Notes: generated from the letters alone by a model not told the origin. A stretch of 64,000 nt of DNA from Aerolutibacter ruishenii (GCF_007830115.1 NZ_VLKP01000012.1:1-64000), one strand, 5' to 3'. Positions 45,429 to 55,940 are shown, counted from the first letter of the stretch. A program made the numbers and translations.

Positions 45429-46235
45429 CTACCCGTGGCCGCGCCAGGCCCAATGCCACGGCTCATAGACGATGCCGTGTGGGTTGTCGCGCGGATAACT
45501 CAAGTGGAAACCGTAGGCCCTGGCGTTGGTGCGCAACCAGGCGAATGCGGGCGTGTGCTCGAAGGACTCCTCGGCCGGTGGTTCGCCCGGCGTGGCGATG
45601 TCCAGCGCGAGGCCGGAGTGGTGTTCGCTGAAGCCCGGGGCGGCGTTGACGTTGAGGATCTCGTCCACCGACAGGCCGCGCGCCAGCTTCCGCTCGAAGA
45701 TGCCAAGCTGGTAATCGTGGCTGCGGTAGCCGGAAATGGCCTCGAGCACCACGCCATCGCGCATCGCGCCATCGCGCATGTGCGACCAGGCGCGTGCCGC
45801 ATCGTTGTGAAGCCAGAGCGGCCGTTGGTAGCGGTCGAAGCCGGCGAGGGCCAGCCAGTCCGGTTCGGCGACCAGCGTCAGTCTGGTGCGTTCGGCATAG
45901 CTCTCCTCGGCCAACCCCAGTTGGTCAAGCCGTTCATGCAGGCGGTCCAGCGGCAGCGCACGGACGTGCTCGAGGCCGGGCCGGCGGTGCATGACGTCCG
46001 ATTCCATGGCGTCGAGGGCGGCGCCCAGGCCCGGTTCCAGACGCAGCTGCCAGACCAGCGGTTGCAGGCCCTCGGGCAGGTCGGCGGCCAGGTAGCGCCC
46101 ATCGCGCTTGCGGCGCAGGACGTGGCGTGCCCGCGCGATGGCGCGCGCGTCATGGTTGCCGCGGGCCTTGAGCAGGCCGGCGGGCCAGATCTCGATGTCC
46201 GGCGTGTTGATCAGGCGTTGGGGCAGGCCGCGCAT
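45429..46235 (-). CDS. VanY-type D-alanyl-D-alanine carboxypeptidase (M15B)
   Basis: The M15 zinc signature is complete: SGYRSHDYQLGIF, SEHHSGLALDI (H-x6-D) and VYEPWHWAW with the third ligand. The enzyme trims peptidoglycan stems or recycles wall peptides. The N-terminal 120 residues form a separate substrate or anchoring region. No obvious signal peptide is seen with ATG at 46235, so export is uncertain. The catalytic region is typical of small M15B enzymes. Confidence 0.88.
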   Translation of the reverse strand: MRGLPQRLINTPDIEIWPAGLLKARGNHDARAIARARHVLRRKRDGRYLAADLPEGLQPLVWQLRLEPGLGAALDAMESDVMHRRPGLEHVRALPLDRLHERLDQLGLAEESYAERTRLTLVAEPDWLALAGFDRYQRPLWLHNDAARAWSHMRDGAMRDGVVLEAISGYRSHDYQLGIFERKLARGLSVDEILNVNAAPGFSEHHSGLALDIATPGEPPAEESFEHTPAFAWLRTNARAYGFHLSYPRDNPHGIVYEPWHWAWRGHG

Positions 46236-46266
46236 GCAGGCAGGGTAGTGCCGGGGTGGCTGCAAG

Positions 46267-46821
46267 TCACGCCCGCGGGCCGATGGGGGCGTTGATCCGG
46301 TGCAGGGCGTCCAGCAGCGCTTCGGGCCGTTCCAGCGACAGCAGCAGCGATTTTCCCGAGCGCGTGGGCAGCCACAGCACGCGGCGGCGCGAAGTGAGCA
46401 GGCAGAAGCCGCCACTGCGGTCACGCAGCATGAACCAGCCGGCATGGAAGCCGGGCAACGACATGCCGAACGTCTTCAGCACCGGCTTCAGTTCGGTGCG
46501 CTCGTCCAGGTCGACAATGCGCGCCCTGGCCACGTCCAGGTCGGCCGCACCCACCCGATGGCTGAACATGGCGGCCTTCACCTGCAATCCGCGCTCGTCC
46601 AACAGGACTTGCCGGCGGCCCAGGCCCCAGAAGGTGAATGCCGCCACGGCGCCCACGATCACCACGGCGAACGCGAATGCGGGCATGGCGGCGCCGCGGT
46701 CGGCGGCGGACGGGCCCAGGTGCATGGACACGGCGATGGCGATCAGCGGGATGGCCAGCAGCCCACCCAGCAGCCAGGCGGCGTGCGATGGCGGTGGAAC
46801 GACAGGGAAAGCGCGGGTCAT
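46267..46821 (-). CDS. Membrane protein with PH-like domain
   Basis: Two membrane spans (about residues 14-33 and 47-68, AAWLLGGLLAIPLIAIAVS and FAFAVVIVGAVAAFTFWGLG) are followed by a bacterial PH-like beta domain (VLLDERGLQVKAAMF, FCLLTSRRRVLWLPTRSG). Function unknown; related PH-domain proteins act at the membrane. It lies 23 bases after the alpha/beta hydrolase stop and is probably cotranscribed with it. Confidence 0.75.
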   Translation of the reverse strand: MTRAFPVVPPPSHAAWLLGGLLAIPLIAIAVSMHLGPSAADRGAAMPAFAFAVVIVGAVAAFTFWGLGRRQVLLDERGLQVKAAMFSHRVGAADLDVARARIVDLDERTELKPVLKTFGMSLPGFHAGWFMLRDRSGGFCLLTSRRRVLWLPTRSGKSLLLSLERPEALLDALHRINAPIGPRA

Positions 46822-46843
46822 GCCTGGGCTCCGGTTGGCCGGG

Positions 46844-48208
46844 TCAACGTTGACGGATCCAGCCGGCGATGTCGTCGATGAGTTGGGCGTCCACATGGCC
46901 TGCGGTGAGGTATTCCTCGACCGTTCCGGGACCCTTGCCGGCGATGCCCAGGTGGTTGAGTGCGGGGTAATGGCGCAGGCGTACATTGCGCAGTTCCGAC
47001 AACTGGTCGCGCCAGCGTTGCCAGTCCGCATCCACTACCTGGATGTCACGGCCGCCGTGCACGACCAGGGTGGGCCGCCTGAGCGCCAGGGCGTCGGCCA
47101 CGGGGTCGATGCTTTCGAGGCTGCGCCAGTAGCTCACCGGGAGACCCATCGGCGAGTCCGCAGCCGCGACCTCGCCCGCGCCGCGCACGCGTTTTACGCG
47201 CGCACCCAGGTCGTCAAGGGCCTGCTGTTCCGTCTCGCTGACCGTTCCGTCGCCCGCCGCCAGCCGGTGGCTCTGTTCCAGCATCAGGTCGAGCACTGGG
47301 CGAGCCGGCGCCGCCATCAGCACCACGCCTGCCACCTGGCCGGACTGGCTCGCGATGCGCGGTGCCAGCATGCCGCCCAGGCTGTGGCCCAGGACGAAGA
47401 CCCGGCCGCGGTCGACGCCTTCGACCGCGCGCACCGAGGCAATCGCGGCAACGGCATCGCGGGTCACTTCGTCGTCCACGTTGAAGTCGATGCCTGCAAG
47501 GTCCTGCGGCCGCACCCGCGTGCGCTTCTCGTAGCGCAACACGGCGATGCCGCGTGCGGCAAGGCCGTGGGCAATGTCCAGGAACGGCCGGTTGGGACCC
47601 ATCGTTTCGTCCCTGTCTTGCGGGCCAGAGCCGTGCACCAGCACCACTGCGGGAACCGGGGCCGCAGCGGAGGCGGCGGTGGGCAGGGTGAGCGTGGCCG
47701 GCAGGGCGCGCTCACCGGAGCCGACGCTTATTTCGCGTTCGACATGGGACGTGGAGGGCACCGGTGCGGCGACCGGAGGCGGTCCGGGTTGGATCAGGAA
47801 ACCGGCGATCCGGCCGCTGGCGTCGGACGTGATGCGCGCCGCCAGGTTTGCCTTTGCATAGGGCAGTGGCACGGACACGACCGTCATGTCGCCATGGGCG
47901 ATGGTGGTCGGCACGCCACGCGGACCAGGCGCGCCCATGTTCTGCGAAAGCGAAACCCACACCTGCTGCAGCTTGTCTGCGGGGACGGCGGCGCGCATCT
48001 CGGGAGAGAACAGGGATTCGGCCTCGGCGAACCGGCCAGCATCGAGATGGTCGAGCAGCTTGATGGCCAGCGCGACGGCGCCTTGGTCCGGGGCGGCGGC
48101 CACTGGCGCGGCCGCCGCCGGGGAAGGACCGGCGAGGCCGGGTTGTGGCGCGCCCGCGCCCAGCAATGCAAGCAGCGCGGGAAGCAGCAGCGATGAAGTT
48201 CGGGACAT
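46844..48208 (-). CDS. Secreted alpha/beta hydrolase with DUF3887-like N-terminus
   Basis: A signal peptide ([21 protein letters not shown]) precedes a DUF3887-like cystatin/NTF2 domain (about residues 45-130, FAEAESLFSPEMRAAV). From residue 160 an alpha/beta hydrolase follows with VVLVHGSGPQDRDET, the nucleophile elbow GHSLGGM, a late Asp (GGRDIQVVD) and His (NHLG). Substrates are probably esters or peptides. The 454-residue length and two-domain order match secreted hydrolases of related genera. Confidence 0.88.
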   Translation of the reverse strand: MSRTSSLLLPALLALLGAGAPQPGLAGPSPAAAAPVAAAPDQGAVALAIKLLDHLDAGRFAEAESLFSPEMRAAVPADKLQQVWVSLSQNMGAPGPRGVPTTIAHGDMTVVSVPLPYAKANLAARITSDASGRIAGFLIQPGPPPVAAPVPSTSHVEREISVGSGERALPATLTLPTAASAAAPVPAVVLVHGSGPQDRDETMGPNRPFLDIAHGLAARGIAVLRYEKRTRVRPQDLAGIDFNVDDEVTRDAVAAIASVRAVEGVDRGRVFVLGHSLGGMLAPRIASQSGQVAGVVLMAAPARPVLDLMLEQSHRLAAGDGTVSETEQQALDDLGARVKRVRGAGEVAAADSPMGLPVSYWRSLESIDPVADALALRRPTLVVHGGRDIQVVDADWQRWRDQLSELRNVRLRHYPALNHLGIAGKGPGTVEEYLTAGHVDAQLIDDIAGWIRQR

Positions 48209-48246
48209 AACGTTTCCTTGTCGTGGGCCGGTGCTGCCGTCCGCAG

Positions 48247-48426
48247 TCAGGCCGGTTGCTTGAAGAACAGCCGTGCGTAGTCGGTCAGGGTGGGCACCTG
48301 CACCACGCTGACCAGTTCCCAGCCCTCCGCGCCCAGCCGGTCGAGTTCGGCCTGCAGCCGCTCGGGCATGGTTTCGAACATGCGCGGCGGCAAGTCGACC
48401 ACGTGGTATTGCCAGCGTTGGTTCAT
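48247..48426 (-). CDS. DUF4177-family small protein
   Basis: 59 codons encode [14 protein letters not shown], a helix, then LNRLG-type [18 protein letters not shown], the DUF4177 signature. Function unknown; often found as a small partner in operons. The ATG overlaps the Arc-family stop by four bases (ATGA), so the two are coupled. Confidence 0.8.
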   Translation of the reverse strand: MNQRWQYHVVDLPPRMFETMPERLQAELDRLGAEGWELVSVVQVPTLTDYARLFFKQPA

Positions 48427-48614
48427 GGGGTGTCCTCCTCCTGCTCGGGTGTCGGGTGGGTGGGGCCGGGCAGTCGCCCGGCCTTGCGCAGCGCGTCGCG
48501 AAGCACGTACTCGATCTGTGCGTTGAGGCTGCGCAGTTCGTCATCGGCCCAGCGCTGCGCCGCCGCGAGGATGTCGGCGTTGATGCGCAGCGGGTAGGCT
48601 TTCTTCTCGGCCAT
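48423..48614 (-). CDS. Arc-family ribbon-helix-helix DNA-binding protein
   Basis: The 63-residue protein has [20 protein letters not shown], the DNA-binding strand and first helix, then [20 protein letters not shown], as in Arc/MetJ repressors. The ATG at 48614 gives the usual [11 protein letters not shown] start. It sits between the SPFH gene and DUF4177 and may autoregulate this small operon. Confidence 0.85.
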   Translation of the reverse strand: MAEKKAYPLRINADILAAAQRWADDELRSLNAQIEYVLRDALRKAGRLPGPTHPTPEQEEDTP

Positions 48615-48615
48615 G

Positions 48616-48687
48616 TCAGTCCCGGCGACGGCGTGCCACGCCCACGCCAATGGTGGCGGTCAGTACGACCATCGGCGTGGCGATCAT
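48616..48687 (-). CDS. Possible 23-aa membrane peptide
   Basis: ATG at 48685-48687 encodes [20 protein letters not shown] and ends two bases before the Arc start. It fills the gap between SPFH and Arc genes and has a hydrophobic stretch with a basic end. It may merely be a chance frame. Confidence 0.25.
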   Translation of the reverse strand: MIATPMVVLTATIGVGVARRRRD

Positions 48688-48697
48688 GGTGCGGGCC

Positions 48698-49561
48698 TCA
48701 ATACAGCGTGCCGGCGTTGACGATGGGCTGGGTGGCGCGCTCGCCGCACAGCACCACCAGCAGGTTGCTGACCATCGCGGCCTTGCGCTCTTCGTCCAGC
48801 TGCACGGTGTTGTTTTTCTGCAGTTCGGCCAGCGCCATTTCCACCATGCCCACCGCACCGGCGACGATGCGCGTGCGCGCGGCAATGATCGCGTTGGCCT
48901 GTTGGCGCTGCAGCATGGCCTGGGCGATTTCCGGCGCGTAGGCCAGGTGGCTGATGCGTGCGTCGATGACCTGCACGCCGGCGTCGGCCAGGCGCTCGGC
49001 CAGTTCGTTGCGCAGATGGGCGCTGATCTCGGTGGCGTGGCTGCGCAGGGCCAGCTGACCTTCCTCGTGCTGGTCGTAGGGGTAGCTGGTGGCCATCGCG
49101 CGCAGCGCCGACTCGGACTGGATGTGCACGAAGCTTTCGTAGTCGTCGACGTTGTAGACGGCCTCGGCGCTGTCCACCACCTGCCACACGATGACGGCGG
49201 CGATCTCGATGGGACTGCCGTCGAGCTCGTTGACCTTGAGCTTGCCGCTCTCGAAGTTGCGCACGCGCAGGCTGACCTTGCGCTTGGAGAAGAACGGGTT
49301 GTTCCAGCGCAGGCCGTTGTCCTTGACCGTGCCCACGTACTTGCCGAACAGGCTCAGCACCGCGGCCTGGTTGGGCTCGACCATGTACAGGCCGGCCAGG
49401 CAGAAGCCGGCCAGCGTGGCCAGCCCGACGCCGATGACGAGGTGGGAGAGGCTGGTCGCCTGGGCGCCGTCGATGGCGATCCAGACACCCGCCAGCAACA
49501 CGGCCAGCAGCGCCAGCAGCATGGGAATGCCGGGCAGGGAACGGATGGGATTCTCTTTCAT
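48698..49561 (-). CDS. SPFH/band-7 (slipin-like) membrane protein
   Basis: Two N-terminal membrane spans (about residues 11-30 and 41-60) are followed by the SPFH domain ([20 protein letters not shown], FEIxx-like [40 protein letters not shown]). SPFH proteins assemble into membrane scaffolds. The ATG at 49561 follows GAGGAGCACGGCC. The Arc and DUF4177 genes downstream complete a conserved small operon type. Confidence 0.9.
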   Translation of the reverse strand: MKENPIRSLPGIPMLLALLAVLLAGVWIAIDGAQATSLSHLVIGVGLATLAGFCLAGLYMVEPNQAAVLSLFGKYVGTVKDNGLRWNNPFFSKRKVSLRVRNFESGKLKVNELDGSPIEIAAVIVWQVVDSAEAVYNVDDYESFVHIQSESALRAMATSYPYDQHEEGQLALRSHATEISAHLRNELAERLADAGVQVIDARISHLAYAPEIAQAMLQRQQANAIIAARTRIVAGAVGMVEMALAELQKNNTVQLDEERKAAMVSNLLVVLCGERATQPIVNAGTLY

Positions 49562-49652
49562 GGCCGTGCTCCTCGAGGTTCCTCGATAGAGTGATATCAA
49601 ATTGATATCAAGTCAAGTGCAGGTGGGATGGGCGAACCAGCGCCCGGGATGA

Positions 49653-50558
49653 CTAGCGTCTGATCCGGTACAGCGGCGCCGGCACGAATTCCCCGGTGGC
49701 GTACACGCTGCGGCCGTCCTCGGCCCAGCCCATGGCTTCGGCCTGCGGCAGCCACGGAAGGAGGCGGGCCTCCGGCGTGCGCGCCACGGCGCGCCCCCAG
49801 CCCTGCCCACGCAGCGCCGGGTAGAACAGCAGGTGGCGATAGGTCATGACCGCCAGGGTGCGGCCATCGGGCGATACGTCGGCCGCCGTCACGTGGGCGT
49901 CGTAGCGGGCGCGCTGTGGGCGTTTGCGCAGGTCCTGGGGGGTGGGCTGCGGTACCCCGGCCAGATGGCCCAGCGGCCGGGCCGTCTGTATGCCCTTGTC
50001 GCGCGGGCGCAGCGGCAGCGCGAACAGTTCGGCCGGTTGGCGCTTCTTCGACACCAGCAATACCTGGCCGCGCCTGGCGTCCACCGCCACGGCTTCGCAG
50101 TCGCGGGGGCCGTCGGGCCAGCGGAAGGCGATCGACCAGGCCGGACGCAGGCGGTCGTTCTCCAACGCACGGGGCTCTTCGACCACGTGCAGTTGCAGGG
50201 TGCGGCGCAGCCCGCCGTTGTCGCCGGTGTCGGCGATGAGCAGGTAGTCGCGGCCGTCCAGGCGGAACGCGGCGATGTCCTCCCAGTCGGTCTTGCTCAC
50301 GCCTTCCACGCGGTACGTCGCGCGTCGCAACCCGCGCGTGCTGACCGCGAACAGGCGCGCGGGATTGCCGCCATCGTCCAGCAGCCAAAGCGTGCCGGGG
50401 TGGCGACGCGAGGCCGCCAGGCCGCTGATTTCATCCAGTTGCGGATCCAGCAGGAAGCCGGATACGGCGGTGCGCGCGGGCGTATCCGCGGAGCGCGTGC
50501 AGGCGGCAAGGACAAGCGCGAGCAGCGCGGGCAGCAACGTCCGCCACGCCTTGCGCAT
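49653..50558 (-). CDS. Lipoprotein with beta-propeller-like repeats
   Basis: The start at 50558 gives a clean lipoprotein signal, [20 protein letters not shown], with lipobox LAAC; a start 81 bases upstream would hide it. The mature 280 residues show repeating four-strand blocks ([76 protein letters not shown]) typical of beta-propellers. Ligand unknown; probably envelope-located. Confidence 0.75.
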   Translation of the reverse strand: MRKAWRTLLPALLALVLAACTRSADTPARTAVSGFLLDPQLDEISGLAASRRHPGTLWLLDDGGNPARLFAVSTRGLRRATYRVEGVSKTDWEDIAAFRLDGRDYLLIADTGDNGGLRRTLQLHVVEEPRALENDRLRPAWSIAFRWPDGPRDCEAVAVDARRGQVLLVSKKRQPAELFALPLRPRDKGIQTARPLGHLAGVPQPTPQDLRKRPQRARYDAHVTAADVSPDGRTLAVMTYRHLLFYPALRGQGWGRAVARTPEARLLPWLPQAEAMGWAEDGRSVYATGEFVPAPLYRIRR

Positions 50559-50730
50559 GCGCGGTCGCACCGGCGATGCGGCGTACGTGGCGCCCGCCAG
50601 GGCGCGCAACCCTGCAGTCGGGACGCGGATGAATCGCATGGGCACAGCATCGCCGGGCACATGGGGCCACCGCAACCGTCGTTCCGGGAGGGGGCGGTAC
50701 AATGCCGTTCCCGTCCACCGCCCTGATGCC

Positions 50731-51930
50731 ATGACCACGATCGGTACGCCGCTGTCTTCGTCCGCCTTCCGCGTGCTGCTGTTGGGCTCCGGCGAGCTGG
50801 GCAAGGAAGTGGCGATCGAATTGCAGCGCTTTGGCGTGGAGGTCATCGCCGCCGACCGTTACGCCGACGCGCCGGCGATGCAGGTCGCGCACCGCAGCCA
50901 CGTGCTGGACATGCTGGATGGCGCCGCGATCCGCGAACTGATCGCCAGGGAGCGTCCGCACCTGATCGTGCCGGAGATCGAGGCGATCCACACCGAGACG
51001 CTGGTGCAGCTGGAGCAGGAGTTCATTGGACGCGGCAGCCATTGCCGGGTGATCCCGACGGCGCGGGCGGCGCGGTTGACGATGGACCGCGAGGGCATCC
51101 GCCGGCTGGCGGCCGAGACGCTGGGCGTGCCGACCTCGCCCTACCGCTTCGTCGACACCCGGGAAGAGTACCTGGCCGCGATTGAAACCGTGGGCCTGCC
51201 GTGCGTGGTCAAGCCGGTGATGTCCTCGTCGGGCAAGGGCCAGAGCCTGGTGCGCAGCGTCGACGAGATCGATGCGGCGTGGGATTACGCGCAGACCGGG
51301 GGCCGCGCCGGTGCGGGCCGGGCCATCGTCGAGGGCTTCGTCGATTTCGATTACGAGATCACCCTGCTGACCGTGCGCCATGCCGGCGGCACCACGTTCT
51401 GTGACCCGATCGGCCACCTGCAGCGCGATGGCGACTACCGTGAAAGCTGGCAGCCGCAGCCGATGTCGGCGCTGGCGCTGCAGCGCGCGCAGGACATTTC
51501 GCGCAGGGTCACCGATGACCTGGGCGGTTGGGGCGTGTTTGGCGTGGAATTGTTCATCAAGGGCGACGAAGTGTGGTTCAGCGAGGTGTCGCCGCGCCCG
51601 CACGATACCGGGCTGGTGACGCTGGCCTCGCAGGAACTGAGCGAGTTCGCGCTGCATGCGCGCGCGATCCTGGGCTTGCCGATCCCGGTGATCCGGCACA
51701 AGGGCCCGGCCGCGTCGTGCGCGGTGCTGGCCGAAGGCTATGGCGTGCCGGTGTTCGCGGGCGTGGACCAGGCGCTGGCGCTCCCCGATACGCAACTGCG
51801 CCTGTTCGGCAAGCCCCGGGTGGAAGGTGCGCGCCGGGTGGCGGTGACGCTGGCCCTGGGCGAGGACGTGGAGCAGGCGCGTGCCATTGCGCGCGATGCC
51901 GCTGCGGCCCTGCACATCGATCTGCGCTGA
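50731..51930 (+). CDS. purT: Formate-dependent phosphoribosylglycinamide formyltransferase 2
   Basis: PurT makes formyl-GAR from GAR, formate and ATP in purine synthesis, independent of folate. The ATP-grasp protein has [20 protein letters not shown], the GAR-binding region around [24 protein letters not shown] and [16 protein letters not shown]. The 399-residue length is usual. ATG at 50731 begins [19 protein letters not shown], as in homologues. Confidence 0.97.
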   Translation: MTTIGTPLSSSAFRVLLLGSGELGKEVAIELQRFGVEVIAADRYADAPAMQVAHRSHVLDMLDGAAIRELIARERPHLIVPEIEAIHTETLVQLEQEFIGRGSHCRVIPTARAARLTMDREGIRRLAAETLGVPTSPYRFVDTREEYLAAIETVGLPCVVKPVMSSSGKGQSLVRSVDEIDAAWDYAQTGGRAGAGRAIVEGFVDFDYEITLLTVRHAGGTTFCDPIGHLQRDGDYRESWQPQPMSALALQRAQDISRRVTDDLGGWGVFGVELFIKGDEVWFSEVSPRPHDTGLVTLASQELSEFALHARAILGLPIPVIRHKGPAASCAVLAEGYGVPVFAGVDQALALPDTQLRLFGKPRVEGARRVAVTLALGEDVEQARAIARDAAAALHIDLR

Positions 51931-51941
51931 GCGGAGGCGAC

Positions 51942-52373
51942 ATGGCTGAGGTAACCGGTTTTGCGGTGTTCTTCTTCCCCCAGGCGCTTGAGGCGCTGGG
52001 CGATGCCATCAAGCCTTACCTGCAGGATGGCCCGGCCGGGCCGCACATCCTGTGCAACGAGATCGACACCGGTGGCGCGCTGATCGAGATGACCATCGAG
52101 GCGCGCGACCGCGAAGGCAAGACGGTCGAGCTGCAGCTGATGGTGCCCACCAGCATGGTGCGGATGATCGTGTCCGCGCGTGGCGAAGCGGCTTTCGGCT
52201 TTGGCCCGCGCGCCGAAGCGCCGGTGCCCGCGCTGCCGCCGGTGGGACCGACGGCCGAACCGGCCGAGGCGCCACCGCAGGCGGTGCCGTCCCCGGCTAC
52301 GCCGCAGGCGCCTTCGAACCCGCCGCCGTCGGGGCCGCCGGAAACGCTGGGCGACGCACCCAAGCCGGAGTGA
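51942..52373 (+). CDS. Hypothetical protein with proline-rich C-terminus
   Basis: Residues 1-85 (MAEVTGFAVFFFPQALEALG, HILCNEIDTGGALIEMTIEA, VELQLMVPTSMVRMIVSARG) form a compact alpha/beta domain. Residues 90-143 are Pro/Ala-rich and probably unstructured. It follows purT by 11 bases with GCGGAGGCG as a ribosome site. No family recognised. Confidence 0.65.
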   Translation: MAEVTGFAVFFFPQALEALGDAIKPYLQDGPAGPHILCNEIDTGGALIEMTIEARDREGKTVELQLMVPTSMVRMIVSARGEAAFGFGPRAEAPVPALPPVGPTAEPAEAPPQAVPSPATPQAPSNPPPSGPPETLGDAPKPE

Positions 52374-52394
52374 GTCGCTCCGTGGGGCCGACCT

Positions 52395-53657
52395 TCAGTC
52401 GGGTATCCGGTTGAAGTCGACCCAGACCAGGTGGTGGTCGCTGGCAGCGGCGATGGCGGCATCGGGGTCGCTGCTGGCCGGCCAGAACACGCCTTCGCCC
52501 ACAACGTCCAGCCCGCGCGAGGGCAACACGTAATCCAGCCGCAGCGTGCCTGCCTTGGGGCCGAAATCACCGGTATGGGTGGCGGTGTCGCCGTTGCGGG
52601 GCAAGCGGCGCTCGGCGGCCCGTTCCACGGCGCCGGCACTGCGCGGAATGCGTGTCGCCTGTACCCGGGGATGGTCGAGCAACTGGCCGATGGCGCCCGG
52701 CATGCCATCGCCATCGACCGGGTCGGCGTTGTAATCGCCCACGATCACGAACTGTGCGCTCGCCGGCAGCCCGCCACAGCGGCCGTTGTCGTCGCACAGC
52801 CAGGGCTGCGCATCACCGGATACGTACTCCCTCCACAAGCGGATCTCGTCGAAGTTGCGCGCGCCGTTGCGGTTCTCCGGGCCGTCGAACACCGGAGGGG
52901 TGGGGTGGGCGGCCAGCAGGTGCACGACGCCACCCGGCGTGCGGATCGGCACGTCCCAATGCGATTTGGACGACAGGCGCAGCTTCGACCACGTGGCGGG
53001 CGGGTACCAGGCCTGGCCGCTTCGCGGATCACGGGGTTGCAGCGCGCCGGGCATCGCGCTCCAGCGCAGGTGCTGGAAGGTGCGGACAGCGTCGCTGTCG
53101 ATGGGATGACGCGACAGCACGAGCATGCCGTACTGGCCGGGGTGCAGGCCGTAGCCCCAGGCGTCGTTGCCACGTCCCCGGCCACTGCCGCCGACGGTGC
53201 CGTTGTTGTCCAGGTCCAGGCCGCTGGGCACGCCGGTGTTGACCGGGGCCAGGTAGCGGTAGGCGTAGCGCAGCGGCTCGCCGCCGGCCTGTGCCACTTC
53301 CAGGTAGCGGCGCTGGAACAACTCGGCGGCACGGTGCGCGGCGTCGTAGTCGAACTCGTTGAGCAGCACGATGTCGGGGCGCACGCGTTGCAGCACCGCC
53401 GCGATGTTGCGCGCGTTGGCGTCGCCCGCTTCCAGACGGCGGACCAGGCCGCCTTCCTCCTCGTCGTACAGCGATGTGTTGTAGGTGGCCACCCGCACGG
53501 GGACCGCCGCGCCCATCGGTTCCGTCATGCTGTTGGCCCATGCCTCCGGATTGCCTTGGATATTGACCCGTACGCATCCCGGCACCAAGGTGAGTGTTGC
53601 CAGCGCCAGCAGCCATGACAGGCCACGGCGGTCGATGCGCGATGTTGCTTGGGTCAT
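52395..53657 (-). CDS. Endonuclease/exonuclease/phosphatase-family lipoprotein
   Basis: The EEP fold appears as [56 protein letters not shown] and [12 protein letters not shown], holding the catalytic Asn, Glu, His and Asp residues. The N-terminus has a lipoprotein signal ([12 protein letters not shown], Cys 28), so it acts in the envelope. Related proteins are secreted nucleases or phosphatases. It overlaps the bpt gene upstream by four bases. Confidence 0.88.
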   Translation of the reverse strand: MTQATSRIDRRGLSWLLALATLTLVPGCVRVNIQGNPEAWANSMTEPMGAAVPVRVATYNTSLYDEEEGGLVRRLEAGDANARNIAAVLQRVRPDIVLLNEFDYDAAHRAAELFQRRYLEVAQAGGEPLRYAYRYLAPVNTGVPSGLDLDNNGTVGGSGRGRGNDAWGYGLHPGQYGMLVLSRHPIDSDAVRTFQHLRWSAMPGALQPRDPRSGQAWYPPATWSKLRLSSKSHWDVPIRTPGGVVHLLAAHPTPPVFDGPENRNGARNFDEIRLWREYVSGDAQPWLCDDNGRCGGLPASAQFVIVGDYNADPVDGDGMPGAIGQLLDHPRVQATRIPRSAGAVERAAERRLPRNGDTATHTGDFGPKAGTLRLDYVLPSRGLDVVGEGVFWPASSDPDAAIAAASDHHLVWVDFNRIPD

Positions 53658-54391
53658 GCCCAGTCTCCGAAATCCAGGTCGCGCCACCTGCGACCGTCGA
53701 AACCTTCGAGCGGCTGGAAGCGGCGTTTGTAGTCCATCTTGGGGTGTGTGGCGATCCAGTAGCCCAGGTACAGGTGGGTGCGGTGCTCGCGGCGCGCCCA
53801 CTCCAGTTGCCTGAGGATGGCCAGCGTGCCCAGGCCGCGTTCGCGCAGGTCCGGGTCGTAGAACGTATACACCGCCGACAGTGCGGTTTCGATGACATCG
53901 GTGACGGCCACGCCCAGCAGCCGGCCGTCCTCGCGCAGTTCGATGAAGCGCCCCTCGTTCCAGCTGCCCACCAGGAACTGGTCGAACTCGAGTGCCCCGT
54001 GGGTATCCATCCCGCCGTCGGGGTGGCGTGCGCTCAGGTAACGGCGGTACAGCGCGAACTGCTCGTCCGTGCGCTCGGCGGGGCACACGCGCGACTCGAC
54101 TCGCGCGTTGCGCGCCAGGCAGCGGCGCTGGCTGCGGTCGGGTGCGAAGCGGGCCACCGGGATGCGCACCGCCACGCAGGCTCGGCAGCCAGGGCAGTGC
54201 GGCCGGTAGACGATGTCGCCGGAGCGGCGGAAGCCCCAGCCCAGCGCGAAGGGGTAATGCGCCGCCATGCGCGGGTCGCGCGGATCGAAGACCAGGTCGC
54301 GGGCCACGCGGTCGGGCCAGTAGCCGCACGGATGCTCGCCGGTGTGGAACAGGCGGAGGTCGTCCGGTGGCGGCACGGGGTTGTCGCGCAT
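53654..54391 (-). CDS. bpt: Aspartate/glutamate leucyltransferase-type arginyltransferase (Bpt)
   Basis: The 245-residue protein contains [38 protein letters not shown] and [20 protein letters not shown], diagnostic for bacterial aminoacyl-tRNA-protein transferases. Bpt adds leucine to proteins with N-terminal Asp or Glu, marking them for ClpAP. The ATG at 54391 begins [15 protein letters not shown]. Its stop overlaps the EEP gene, so they are cotranscribed. Confidence 0.94.
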   Translation of the reverse strand: MRDNPVPPPDDLRLFHTGEHPCGYWPDRVARDLVFDPRDPRMAAHYPFALGWGFRRSGDIVYRPHCPGCRACVAVRIPVARFAPDRSQRRCLARNARVESRVCPAERTDEQFALYRRYLSARHPDGGMDTHGALEFDQFLVGSWNEGRFIELREDGRLLGVAVTDVIETALSAVYTFYDPDLRERGLGTLAILRQLEWARREHRTHLYLGYWIATHPKMDYKRRFQPLEGFDGRRWRDLDFGDWA

Positions 54392-54578
54392 GGGATGAGC
54401 ATAGCGCCGTGGGCAAGTGGCGGTGTTGCCTCCTGCCGCCATGGTCCCTGATCGACCCCGCGGCTAGGCGAGCCATCGGCAATTTGCAACCCTTCGGGGG
54501 AATGGACTGTGCCAAAGGACCGCAGGACGCTGTGGCCATGGCCTGCCTTCCTCGTCCCCTTTTAGTTCACCTTTTGGT

Positions 54579-55223
54579 TCAAGCGCCCTCGGCCTGGAAC
54601 CCCACCTTGCGATGGCTGCCGTCGCAATAGGGCTTGTTGGCCGATTGCCCGCAGCGACAGAAGAAGGTCTCGGTGACGCGGTTGACGGTGCGGCCGGTGC
54701 CGCTGACGACTTCCAGGTTGCCGACCACTTTCAGCGGGCCGTCCTTCTGCGGTTCGATTGAAAGCGTGCCGTTGCGTACGGCCAGCGCTTCGGACGGTTT
54801 CTCGGCGGGCTCGCCGGTGGCGGTGAAGCCGACTTCCTTGTGGCGGGTGTCGCAGAACGGCTTGTGCCGCGACTGCCCGCAGCGGCACAGGGTGACGCGG
54901 TAGGGCTGCCGCGGCTGGCCGGCGATCGTGCAGTCGGCGTGGAAGGCGAGCGGGCCGTTTTCGCGCACGTGCACGGTGTTCACTTCCGGTGCGTGTTCGT
55001 CGGCCACGTCGTCGATGCGCTCGAAGGTCAGCGCCCCGGATGGGCAGCTGCGTACGATGGCTTCGACCTCGGCGGCACTGGCCGCATCCGGGTGCAGCCA
55101 TTCGCCCTCGACGTTGGGCACGAACACCTTCGGGTTGCCGAGCACGCAGTTGCGTGAATGCACGCAGCGCCGTGCGTCGAAGTGGATGGTGATGCGCTGC
55201 CCGCGTGCGGTTTCGATGGGCAT
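54579..55223 (-). CDS. Iron-sulphur protein: Fer4_19 domain plus two CDGSH domains
   Basis: Residues 10-70 form the mono-cluster domain (RRCVHSRNCVLGNPKVF, EAIVRSCPSGALTFE) found in related proteins. Two CDGSH-type domains follow: CRCGQSRHKPFCDTRH near residue 115 and CRCGQSANKPYCDGSH near 190, both keeping Cys3-His ligands. It probably holds three clusters and acts in electron transfer or Fe-S handling. The ATG at 55223 precedes MPIETARGQRITIHFD. Confidence 0.9.
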   Translation of the reverse strand: MPIETARGQRITIHFDARRCVHSRNCVLGNPKVFVPNVEGEWLHPDAASAAEVEAIVRSCPSGALTFERIDDVADEHAPEVNTVHVRENGPLAFHADCTIAGQPRQPYRVTLCRCGQSRHKPFCDTRHKEVGFTATGEPAEKPSEALAVRNGTLSIEPQKDGPLKVVGNLEVVSGTGRTVNRVTETFFCRCGQSANKPYCDGSHRKVGFQAEGA

Positions 55224-55446
55224 GGCGGTGGCCTCGTGGGGACTGGCCGCAGTCTACGCCCGCAAAAAGGCGGTGCGTGTCAGGGACAATTTCCGATGTG
55301 CTTTTGGGAAAAGGGGGGCAGGTGGAAATGCGCACGGGGCGCTTTGTGACGGCCCGCCCGCCGGGACGGCCGCCGCAACGCTCAAATTGTTCCTGATACC
55401 ATTTCAGGCCTAGTATTTCCGGATACTTTCCCCGAGCCGTCCGAAC

Positions 55447-55932
55447 ATGCATCCATATTTCCTCGTGCTGGCATTGGCGGTGGCCCTGGGCGGCTGTGGC
55501 GGCGAACGCAAGGAGGCCACCGATGTCGCAGGCGCGGCACCGGACGCCGCAGTCGCGGGTGCTGCGATCCCCGTCGGTGCCGCGGATGTGGTCGCTGCCG
55601 CGCCCGCGGCTGTCCCCGCCGCCCTTCCCGAATGGTTCCCCGCGGACGTCTACCTGCCCGCGGAGCATGTGGTCGCCGAGGTCAACGAAGACGACGGTGC
55701 GCACGCGGTCGAACTGCGGACCCCCGGCCAGGTGTTCGCCCTTGCCGGGCAGGCGCAGGCCGCGATGCTGGCCGCAGGCTGGACCGAGAGCCACTATTCG
55801 CCGAACGACACGCGCGGCGGCGCGAGCATGTACTACCGCAAGGGCGACCGCAGCGCGACCTTGGCAATGGCCTGGGGCGGCGCCGGCCAAGTCCGGGTGA
55901 TGTACAACTTCGCCACTGTAATGACCCAGTGA
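55447..55932 (+). CDS. Hypothetical lipoprotein, 161 aa
   Basis: A lipoprotein signal (LVLALAVALGGCGGE, Cys 17) precedes an Ala/Pro-rich linker (about residues 30-60) and a C-terminal domain (LPEWFPADVYLPAEHVVAEV, MYYRKGDRSATLAMAWGG). No family recognised. It lies between convergent and divergent genes and is monocistronic, with a 223-base upstream region in which no clear promoter was seen. Confidence 0.7.
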   Translation: MHPYFLVLALAVALGGCGGERKEATDVAGAAPDAAVAGAAIPVGAADVVAAAPAAVPAALPEWFPADVYLPAEHVVAEVNEDDGAHAVELRTPGQVFALAGQAQAAMLAAGWTESHYSPNDTRGGASMYYRKGDRSATLAMAWGGAGQVRVMYNFATVMTQ

Positions 55933-55940
55933 TTTCCTGC

